Part shown: piece after piece, positions 34,878-42,132 of the stretch
Layout: each line of letters opens with the position of its first letter
Position numbering within the stretch: position 1 is the stretch's first letter
Assembly: GCA_963925805.1 (NCBI GenBank)
Contig: CAWUSE010000005.1
Coordinates: 62,001 to 126,000, forward strand
Source: UBA10347 sp905182135
GTDB lineage: Bacteria; Actinomycetota; Acidimicrobiia; Acidimicrobiales; UBA10347
Reading direction: 5' to 3'
Length of the DNA: 64,000 nucleotides
Translations under genes and position numbers: made by a program
The notes under the pieces: model-generated
What the model was told of the DNA's origin: nothing
The model's database searches: none
Seen by the model: only the letters and a program-made list of their open reading frames with translations

Positions 34878-35008
34878 GCTGATAGCTTGGTCCGGCCGCG
34901 GCGGCGGCGATTTGAAAGTACGCGGCGCCCGGCCTTGGATGACATGCGCTGGCGGAAGCCATGTCGCATTGAGCGGCGGCGCACATTTGGCTGGAAAGTT
35001 CTCTTCAC
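34874..35008 (-). CDS. rpmH: Ribosomal protein L34
   Basis: A GTG at 35008 opens a 44-codon frame, VKRTFQPNVRRRSMRHGFRQ and on to RRRGRTKLSA, the complete L34 protein of the large ribosomal subunit. It is basic and full length for the family. It is first in the rpmH-rnpA-yidD-yidC-jag-rsmG series, divergent from dnaA. Only a weak GGGA-like ribosome-binding site is seen. It lies entirely inside the long open frame of rnpA. Confidence 0.96.
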   Translation of the reverse strand: MKRTFQPNVRRRSMRHGFRQRMSSKAGRRVLSNRRRRGRTKLSA

Positions 35009-35406
35009 GATTCGTCCCGATCGTTAGTGATAGGTGTCTTAGCAACGCGATGCGCTCGCTTCGAACACATCAAAGAAGCAATGGTTGAACCATGACCCAC
35101 GAATGGGAACGAGAGGGGGTTGAGGCTACGAAGGTCCCCTCTCTATGATTCAGCTCTTTACGTTAGGCCCTTCTAACAACAGCAACAACACATCTGTGCA
35201 TAAGTCGCGAAGCTCCTTGCACGCGGCAGGGTCCATGGTGATAGGTTCCCAAAAGCTGCATGGGCCAAGAACCCATTCAGTGCAAGGGATATCTTCGCCG
35301 GTCTTACCCGACGAGATAGTAATTCACAGGGACCGATGACCGCTCTGCACCGCAGTACAAGCGACCATCAAATGAAGAAAACGATTTCACTCGTTCGGGA
35401 GAAAAC
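35009..35406. other. Divergent rpmH-dnaA promoter region
   Basis: No gene is seen. It contains an 8-bp inverted repeat GAGAGGGG/CCCCTCTC at 35111-35118 and 35136-35143, a GTTAG/CTAAC hairpin near 35163-35178, and one DnaA-box-like site, TGTGCATAA at 35195-35203 (one mismatch to TTATCCACA on the other strand). The second origin half is not obvious here; most boxes are downstream of dnaA. Confidence 0.5.
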
Positions 35407-36801
35407 TTGTCTACACCAGAGACCCTCTGGGCTGCGGTTGCTGACCAACTTCGTTCACAACTTAATGACTCGGTATGGCTATCAACCTTTGCCGGGGTGA
35501 ACACGATCGCAACTCATACTGAGTCGGGGACAACTCATATTCAGCTTGAAGTACCAAGTGTCATCGCAAAGGATCGCATTAATTCTCGCTATCACGCCTT
35601 GGTCCAAGATGCCTTCAACGACGTATGTGGTCCCGGAACGGAGTTCGACGTACTCGTTCTTGTTAGCGAAGCAGATAACACCGCTGTTGAATCGCTCCCA
35701 ACACCTGACTTCACCGCACCCGCTGTATCGGGAGCAAAATCGTCTAGTCAGACTGTCACCGCTGGTTCCCGGGTAAACAACCGCTACACCTTCGATCGCT
35801 TCGTGACAGGTTCATCGAACCGCTTCGCTCACGCTGCTGCGCTTGCCGTTGCCGAAACACCCTCGCGTTCTTACAATCCGTTATTTATTCATGGCCATGC
35901 TGGTCTGGGCAAGACACACTTGTTGCAAGCCATTGCTCATTATGTCGGCGAGAACTACCCGACCTATCGAGTCTGTTACGTCACGACCGAAACACTGCTC
36001 AGTGAATTCGTTGATGCCATTCGCAGCAATACCACCACTGAATTTAAACGTCGGTACCGCGAAAACGATGTGTTGTTGATCGACGACATCCAGTTCCTCG
36101 AGGGCAAGGACGCTCTACAAGAAGAACTGTTCCATACCTTTAATACATTGCATCAGGCCGATCGTCAGATCGTGTTGTCTTCAGACCGCCCTCCCGACGC
36201 GATCCCAACTCTTGAAGATCGACTTCGTAGTCGCTTCAAGATGGGCTTGCTCACCGATATTCAGCCGCCGGACGTCGAGACGCGTCTTGCTATTCTGCGC
36301 ACACGCGTCGAAAACGACGCGATCACCATCGATCCTGACATCCTCGACTTCATCGCCAGCAATATCACTAACAACATCCGTGAACTCGAAGGTGCACTCA
36401 TTCGTGCCACCGCTTATGCGCAGCTCACCAACGAACCACTAACCCTCGAAGTAGCCAAAAGGGTCTTGTCGGATCTCGTACACGAGCCTGAACCACGAAT
36501 GATCACACCGCCAATGATTCTGAATGAATCTGCTCGGTACTTTGATTTCTCTATTGACGAGCTCTGCGGTGCTAGTCGGCGACGCCCTTTGGTCAACGCC
36601 CGGCAGGTCGCGATGTACGTCATGCGCGAACTCACTGATATGAGCTATCCAGCAATTGCTCGGGAATTCGGTGGCCGCGACCACACCACTGTCATTCACT
36701 CTGTCGAGAAGATCAAAAAGCTGATCGCTGAGCGCCGACAAGTCTATGACCAGGTCACCGAGCTCATCCAGGTCATCAAAACCGGCCGGTCAGCGGCCTA
36801 A
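35407..36801 (+). CDS. dnaA: Chromosomal replication initiator DnaA
   Basis: The 464-residue protein has domain I (about residues 1-85), a short linker, the AAA+ domain with Walker A GHAGLGKTHLLQ (163-174) and Walker B DVLLIDDIQFLEGKD, and the DNA-binding domain IV with REFGGRDHTTVIHSVEKI. It binds DnaA boxes and opens oriC. It starts with TTG preceded by GGGAGAAAAC. The start codon itself is the first triplet of TTGTCTACA, one mismatch from the actinobacterial DnaA box TTGTCCACA. The linker domain II is short compared with Streptomyces. Confidence 0.98.
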   Translation: MSTPETLWAAVADQLRSQLNDSVWLSTFAGVNTIATHTESGTTHIQLEVPSVIAKDRINSRYHALVQDAFNDVCGPGTEFDVLVLVSEADNTAVESLPTPDFTAPAVSGAKSSSQTVTAGSRVNNRYTFDRFVTGSSNRFAHAAALAVAETPSRSYNPLFIHGHAGLGKTHLLQAIAHYVGENYPTYRVCYVTTETLLSEFVDAIRSNTTTEFKRRYRENDVLLIDDIQFLEGKDALQEELFHTFNTLHQADRQIVLSSDRPPDAIPTLEDRLRSRFKMGLLTDIQPPDVETRLAILRTRVENDAITIDPDILDFIASNITNNIRELEGALIRATAYAQLTNEPLTLEVAKRVLSDLVHEPEPRMITPPMILNESARYFDFSIDELCGASRRRPLVNARQVAMYVMRELTDMSYPAIAREFGGRDHTTVIHSVEKIKKLIAERRQVYDQVTELIQVIKTGRSAA

Positions 36802-37059
36802 GCATGACCACATGCAGCCCGCTACCATTCCACAGACCCCAGTGGACACCGTGTGGATGAGCTGTGTACTTCGCGGTCGATCCAATGGGTTATCCCACTC
36901 GGGGTCAAACCATTCTGCGAAGCTGTGGATACTCCGTCAGGTTTCCCACACCCGACATTCGCATAAAGAGAACGATTTTAAGGGTTCTCCACAAATCCAC
37001 AGCACTACTACTACTACTACTAGTTCATAAGAATCCGAGAGAAGAGATTAGGCGCCCCT
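36802..37059. other. oriC: Probable chromosomal origin oriC with DnaA boxes and DnaA-trio
   Basis: The dnaA-dnaN gap holds box-like sites: TGTGGATGA (36852-36860), TTATCCCAC (36890-36898), TGTGGATAC (36924-36932), TTTCCCACA (36942-36950), TTCTCCACA (36985-36993) and AAATCCACA (36993-37001). Directly after the last come six consecutive CTA triplets (37005-37022), the pattern of the DnaA-trio unwinding element known from Bacillus subtilis. An AT-rich stretch follows and precedes dnaN. Confidence 0.85.
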
Positions 37060-38154
37060 GTGAAACTCCGATGTGAGAGAGACACCCTGGTCGAGGCACT
37101 CACCACTGCTGGTCGAGCGGTCTCTGGTCGAGGCGGACAATTACCTGTCCTTTCTGGCCTTTATCTTGTACTGGCTGGTGATGAATTAGTCGTTACTGGG
37201 AGTGATCTTGAGCTAACCATTGCTCGAACACTTGAAGTCAATGGCGAGGTCGATGGTTCAGCTGTAGTTCCAGCCAAGTTATTGATCGATGTTGTTCGAT
37301 CGTTAGAGCCTGGTGCCATCGAGTTGGATCTCAATGAACTAGATCTAACCATCAGGGGAGGGCGGTCCGAGTTCTCGATACGTACGATTCCGACCGACGA
37401 GTTCCCACAACTGGTTAGTGCCGAAGGACCTGCAGTCACGATAGAGGCGGCGTCGTTTGTCGCTGCTTTGAGACAGGTTGTTCCTGCTGCGAGTAGCGAT
37501 GACTCCCGGCCGATCCTGACCGGCGTTTTGTTAACTCCAAACGAAGGTGGATTGCGTTTAGTAGCGACCGACTCGTACCGGCTCGCCGTTTCCGATATTC
37601 CTGGTGCGTCAATACTTGAGGGCGATCAGTCGGTATTGGTTCCATCTCGAGCATTGGCCGAAGTCAGCCGTGTAGTTGGCGATGCTCCTGAACTCACGCT
37701 CCGCCTAGGTGAAAGCGACGCGGCATTCGCGATTGATGGCCTGGTCGTAACGACCCGCCTGATCGATGGTGATTTTCCAAAATACGAAGGTTTGATTCCC
37801 ACAGGCGAGTCAAATTCGCTCAAGGTTAATCGTGAAACCATGCTTGATGCGGTTCGTCGTGTGCGCTTGTTGGCTCAAGAATCAACACCATTGCGATTGG
37901 TCATGAACAGCGACGGTCTCGAAATCGTTGCGATTACTCAAGATGTGGGCGAAGGCCACGAAACAGTTGACGCGTCCTACGACGGCGATGAATTAACAGT
38001 TGCTTTCAACCCCGCCTTCTTGGTTGACGGACTTGATGTCGCTCCGGGTGAAGAGATCGCATTGCAGACAATTGATTCGCTTAAACCAGCAGTCCTGCGT
38101 ACACCCGGGAATGATAATTTCTTGTACCTTTTGATGCCTGTTCGAGTTCCGTAG
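37060..38154 (+). CDS. dnaN: DNA polymerase III sliding clamp (beta subunit)
   Basis: The 364-residue protein has the three repeated clamp domains, with LPVLSGLYLVLAGDELVVTGSD in the first, SSDDSRPILTGVLL at the start of the second and the C-terminal YLLMPVRVP ending, the peptide that lines the partner-binding pocket. It encircles DNA and tethers polymerase. It starts with GTG. It lies between oriC and recF in the classical order. Confidence 0.97.
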   Translation: MKLRCERDTLVEALTTAGRAVSGRGGQLPVLSGLYLVLAGDELVVTGSDLELTIARTLEVNGEVDGSAVVPAKLLIDVVRSLEPGAIELDLNELDLTIRGGRSEFSIRTIPTDEFPQLVSAEGPAVTIEAASFVAALRQVVPAASSDDSRPILTGVLLTPNEGGLRLVATDSYRLAVSDIPGASILEGDQSVLVPSRALAEVSRVVGDAPELTLRLGESDAAFAIDGLVVTTRLIDGDFPKYEGLIPTGESNSLKVNRETMLDAVRRVRLLAQESTPLRLVMNSDGLEIVAITQDVGEGHETVDASYDGDELTVAFNPAFLVDGLDVAPGEEIALQTIDSLKPAVLRTPGNDNFLYLLMPVRVP

Positions 38155-38195
38155 GGCCGCGGTAACTCAATAACAGCGCAGGATGTGGTGCCATC

Positions 38196-39278
38196 ATGCG
38201 ACTTAGAAAGCTGTGGTTGAAGGACTTTCGAAGTTATTCCGAACTGGATCTCGATCTTCCTGCTGGTCTCACGTGTGTTGTTGGCGAAAATGGTATTGGA
38301 AAGACCAATTTGCTTGAGGCGATTGGTTATCTCATTCATCTCAAGTCATTTCGTGGTGCCGATAACGCGACATTGGTTTCACTTGGCGCTGACAGAGCGA
38401 TTGTTCGAGGCGAAGGCGCGAGCAAGGGGCGCGAGATGCTGATCGAAGCAGAGATTCCACGTTCGGGACGCAGCCGAGTACAGGTCAATCGCCAACGGTT
38501 ACAACGTTCTGCCGATTTGGGAGCTGCAGCTCGTATTTCGGTTTTTGCGCCTGACGATCTCGCCACGATTAAAGGGTCGCCGGGCTTACGCCGTGATTTT
38601 TTGGATGATTCGGTTGTTGCGTTATGGCCGCGTCAAGACGAAACGCGACGCACGCTTGTGCAAGTTCTTCGACAGCGAAACGCGTTGTTGCGTCAGCGCG
38701 GTGGTCGTTTGGATGCCGATGGATCCATGATGCTTGATATTTGGGACGAGCGCTTGGCTGCTGCCGGCGAAGCAATGGGTACCGCACGCGTGTCGCTCGT
38801 CAATGATCTGTCTCCATATGTCGATCGGGCGTACAAGCAACTCTCTCGTCGTGATGACTCAGTCAGCCTTCACTACGAACCGTTGTGGTTTAGCCAGGGG
38901 CTGGAGGCGGCTCTGAAAGACACTCGGAAGGAAGACTTGCGTCGAGGTACGAGCCTGGTCGGTCCCCATCGCGATGATCTTGGTGTGTTGCTTAATGGGG
39001 CGCCGAGCCGCAGCCATGCATCTCAGGGGGAACAACGCACGTTGGCGTTATCGCTTCGTCTTGGTGTTCATTTGTTGTTGACCGAACGCCATGGTGAGCC
39101 CCCACTACTGCTACTTGACGATGTTTTTAGCGAACTCGATCGTTTTCGTACGGCAGCTCTTTTTGAGGCACTTCCCGTTGGTCAGGCTCTTCTAACAACC
39201 GCAGTAGCACTGCCTGTGGGGGCAGATCCGGCGTTACTCCTTGAAGCTATTCCGGGCACGGTGAGAACACTTTCATAG
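38196..39278 (+). CDS. recF: DNA replication and repair protein RecF
   Basis: This 360-residue SMC-like ATPase has Walker A VVGENGIGKTNLLEAIGYL (about residues 30-48), the ABC signature region HASQGEQRTLALSLRLG and Walker B PPLLLLDDVFSELD. It loads RecA on gapped DNA with RecOR. The start MRLRKLWLKDFRSY is typical. Ribosome-binding GGAT is weak. It lies 41 bases after dnaN. Confidence 0.97.
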   Translation: MRLRKLWLKDFRSYSELDLDLPAGLTCVVGENGIGKTNLLEAIGYLIHLKSFRGADNATLVSLGADRAIVRGEGASKGREMLIEAEIPRSGRSRVQVNRQRLQRSADLGAAARISVFAPDDLATIKGSPGLRRDFLDDSVVALWPRQDETRRTLVQVLRQRNALLRQRGGRLDADGSMMLDIWDERLAAAGEAMGTARVSLVNDLSPYVDRAYKQLSRRDDSVSLHYEPLWFSQGLEAALKDTRKEDLRRGTSLVGPHRDDLGVLLNGAPSRSHASQGEQRTLALSLRLGVHLLLTERHGEPPLLLLDDVFSELDRFRTAALFEALPVGQALLTTAVALPVGADPALLLEAIPGTVRTLS

Positions 39279-39350
39279 CGTTTGGTGCTAATGACGTTTG
39301 CCGGGAGGTGGTTGTTACCCGGCGTTTGTGTTTTTTTGCATGCTGCTAGC

Positions 39351-39719
39351 GTGAATAGCGTGAACGATTCACGGCCAGGCTGGCCCCCCTCTGGGAGGAA
39401 GCCCCGGGGATGGACGCCGCTGCCATCGCATAACAAGGCGCCGACACCGATGAGGTCCGCTCTGGACAACCTGGCGTCGACCTTGGGTCTTACCAATGTG
39501 GACAGCATTAATGCTCTGTTTGTTGATTGGCCGGAAATCGTCGGTGAGCAACTGGCGAAGCACTGTGTTCCGCGTTCACTTCGTGACCAGGTTTTGACGA
39601 TTGAGGCCAGCGATCAGCAGTGGGCAACCGAGTTGAAGTGGATGACGTCATTACTAATTGAGCGGTGTTGTGACGCGCTAGGGCTAGACGCGGTGACCGA
39701 AGTACGAATCATTCGCTGA
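39351..39719 (+). CDS. DUF721 family protein, DciA-like helicase-loader
   Basis: The conserved DUF721 domain occupies the C-terminal 90 residues: LGLTNVDSINALFVDWPEIV, GEQLAKHCVPRSLRDQVLTI and ASDQQWATELKWMTSLLIER. It is the counterpart of mycobacterial Rv0004 between recF and gyrB. Family members (DciA) help load the replicative helicase DnaB. The start is uncertain; GTG at 39351 or 39360 fits better than the open TTG at 39282, which adds hydrophobic residues foreign to the family. Confidence 0.85.
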   Translation: MNSVNDSRPGWPPSGRKPRGWTPLPSHNKAPTPMRSALDNLASTLGLTNVDSINALFVDWPEIVGEQLAKHCVPRSLRDQVLTIEASDQQWATELKWMTSLLIERCCDALGLDAVTEVRIIR

Positions 39720-39804
39720 GAACGGCTATTTTTAGCCAAAATCAGCGGTGTAACTGGTGCGGAATTGCTTGGTTGATTTGCCAGACACTGTCACAGCTAA
39801 GTGG

Positions 39805-39810
39805 TAGAAT
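39805..39810 (+). promoter_or_regulatory. Possible -10 box of the gyrB promoter
   Basis: TAGAAT with an upstream TGG lies in the AT-rich gap before gyrB (start 39958). No clear -35 box at 17 bases; a long leader of about 140 bases would result. Confidence 0.35.
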
Positions 39811-39957
39811 TACAACACTAAAATTACTCAGTTTTTGATTGGTTTTAGCTTCGCATTGTGCCAGATTCGGCACCATGCGCTTCACCCTGCGGAGTGGGGG
39901 TCATCGCGGTGAACGCCATGGTGAAAACCGCTCTCTGCTGGACCCCGAAAGGCAACT

Positions 39958-42021
39958 GTGGCTGACGCTTCAACTGCTTCATACAGCGCAAGTGACATCA
40001 CTGTTCTCGAAGGCCTCGAGGCTGTGCGCAAGCGACCAGGTATGTACATTGGCTCGACCGGTCCTGCTGGGCTGCACCACCTTGTTTACGAGGTTGTCGA
40101 CAACGCCGTCGACGAAGCAATGGCCGGCTACTGCACTCGTATTGATATTACATTGCTACCTGATGGTGGTTGCGAGGTTATTGACAACGGGCGCGGCATA
40201 CCCGTTGGGAAACACCCAAAGTTTGATGATCTGACAGCTGCCGAGGTCGTACTGACCGTGCTGCATGCTGGAGGCAAGTTCGGTGGCGGCGGCTATAAGG
40301 TTTCGGGAGGCCTGCATGGCGTGGGTGTTTCTGTCGTGAACGCACTTTCGCGGCGCGTTGAAGTCGACATTGACCGCGACGGCAAACGCCACACGATGTC
40401 GTTCATTGATGGTGGTCAGCCACACGATCGGCTGGAAGTCACTGGCGATTCGCCAAGCGAGCAGACGGGCACCATTGTTCGTTTTTGGCCCGACGGAACA
40501 ATTTTTGACGAGCTGACCTTCCGGGCGCAGACTCTGCTCGATCGCTTGCAAATGATGGCATTTCTTAACCGGGGCCTCGAAATTCGTTTTCGCGATTTGC
40601 GAAGCGAAGCCCAACGTAAGCCACAAATCACACCGATTGACTACGACGTTGATCGGTCCTCTGATGAGGTTAGTGACTACGTCGCTGAGCCCGAAGCCAC
40701 CACCATTGCTCCAACTGATGACCCAGGCCTCAATCCTGACGACGTCGAGTTCATCGTGTTCAAGTACGACGGTGGTATTAGCGACTTCGTCGAACACGTT
40801 AACTCGACAAAAGAGGCGCTCTTTGAGATGGTCGGTTTCTTCGAAGCTGTTGAGGAAGACCAGGAAGTCGAAATTGCATTCCAGTGGAATACTGGCTTCA
40901 ACAGTGATGGTCTGCACTCGTTTGCCAACGGCATCAGCACGGGCGAAGGCGGCATGCACGAAGAAGGCTTCCGTAAGTCGTTGACTAATGTCTTCAACAG
41001 ATATTCGTTCGACAAGAACATTTTGAAAGAGGGCAAGGACGACCGTCTGCAAGGCGAAGATATTCGTGAGGGCCTTACTGCGATCATTAGCGTTCGATTG
41101 GCTGAACCACAGTTCGAAGGTCAGACAAAGGGAAAGCTCGGCAATGTGTCGATTCGTTCTCTTGTTGAACGTGCCACCAATGAGAAGCTTCGTGAATGGC
41201 TCGAAGAAAATCCGGCTGAAGCCAAAGTCATCACCAGCAAGGCTATTTCTGCACAGCGGGCCCGAATTGCTGCTCGCCAAGCTCGCGACGCTACCCGGCG
41301 CAAGTCAGCCCTCGATGGTGCTGGTCTGCCAGGCAAGCTGACCGACTGCGCGTCATCTAACCCTGAAGAGTGTGAGCTTTACATCGTCGAGGGAAACTCG
41401 GCCGGGGGCTCCGCCAAAGAAGCACGCGATCCGCACAATATGGCCATTTTGCCAATTCGTGGAAAGATCCTAAATGTCGAGCGGGCCCGCATCGACAAAA
41501 TGCTTAACAACACCGAGGTTTTGGCGCTTATCCAGGCGATTGGTGCCGGGTTTGGCCCCGAGTTCGAACTCGATAAATTGAGATATCACAAGATCGTGTT
41601 GTTATGCGATGCTGATGTTGACGGCCTGCATATTCGCACGCTGCTGCTGACCTTCTTCTTTCGTCAGATGAGAGAAATGGTCGAGCGTGGGCATGTGTAC
41701 ATCGCCCAACCGCCGTTGTATTCGACCGAGGTCGGCAAGAGCAAGGTGTACTTGCAAGATGAGCGGGCGAAAGATCAGTTTCTGGTCGATAACCCGAAGC
41801 ACAATAATGACTTCGCCCGACTAAAGGGGTTGGGCGAAATGGACGCGTCAGAATTGTGGGACACCACGATCGATCCTGAGCAGCGCACGCTGCTGCAGGT
41901 ATCGGTCGACGAAGCGGTTCTCGCCGATGAAGTCTTTTCCAAGCTCATGGGCGAAGACGTGCAGAGCCGCAAGAACTTCATCCAGTCCAATGCTAAAGAT
42001 GTCCGCTTCCTCGATATCTGA
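39958..42021 (+). CDS. gyrB: DNA gyrase subunit B
   Basis: The 687-residue protein has the GHKL ATPase domain (RKRPGMYIGSTGPAGLHHLV, DNGRGIPVGKHPK, GGKFGGGGYKVSGGLHGVG), the transducer domain and the TOPRIM domain with EGNSAGGSAKEARD and DADVDGLHIRTLLL. It supplies ATP hydrolysis for negative supercoiling with GyrA. Length and motifs are complete. It starts with GTG preceded by GAAAGG. The transducer region contains an acidic insert (residues about 220-250). Confidence 0.98.
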   Translation: MADASTASYSASDITVLEGLEAVRKRPGMYIGSTGPAGLHHLVYEVVDNAVDEAMAGYCTRIDITLLPDGGCEVIDNGRGIPVGKHPKFDDLTAAEVVLTVLHAGGKFGGGGYKVSGGLHGVGVSVVNALSRRVEVDIDRDGKRHTMSFIDGGQPHDRLEVTGDSPSEQTGTIVRFWPDGTIFDELTFRAQTLLDRLQMMAFLNRGLEIRFRDLRSEAQRKPQITPIDYDVDRSSDEVSDYVAEPEATTIAPTDDPGLNPDDVEFIVFKYDGGISDFVEHVNSTKEALFEMVGFFEAVEEDQEVEIAFQWNTGFNSDGLHSFANGISTGEGGMHEEGFRKSLTNVFNRYSFDKNILKEGKDDRLQGEDIREGLTAIISVRLAEPQFEGQTKGKLGNVSIRSLVERATNEKLREWLEENPAEAKVITSKAISAQRARIAARQARDATRRKSALDGAGLPGKLTDCASSNPEECELYIVEGNSAGGSAKEARDPHNMAILPIRGKILNVERARIDKMLNNTEVLALIQAIGAGFGPEFELDKLRYHKIVLLCDADVDGLHIRTLLLTFFFRQMREMVERGHVYIAQPPLYSTEVGKSKVYLQDERAKDQFLVDNPKHNNDFARLKGLGEMDASELWDTTIDPEQRTLLQVSVDEAVLADEVFSKLMGEDVQSRKNFIQSNAKDVRFLDI

Positions 42022-42132
42022 GGGGCGTACGTCTTTATTCGCGGCGCTTGCAAACTCTGTCGACGGTGCGCCCGTCGACGGTCCTGGCAAGTCAAGCCCT
42101 TAGCCCTGAGCCAACCCCACTGAGAGAGCCTC

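Noticed and set aside
40156..41280. Long minus-strand open frame opposite gyrB (374 codons)
   Set aside because: It is the mirror of a highly conserved gyrB coding region; the translation has no family signature and arises from codon bias.
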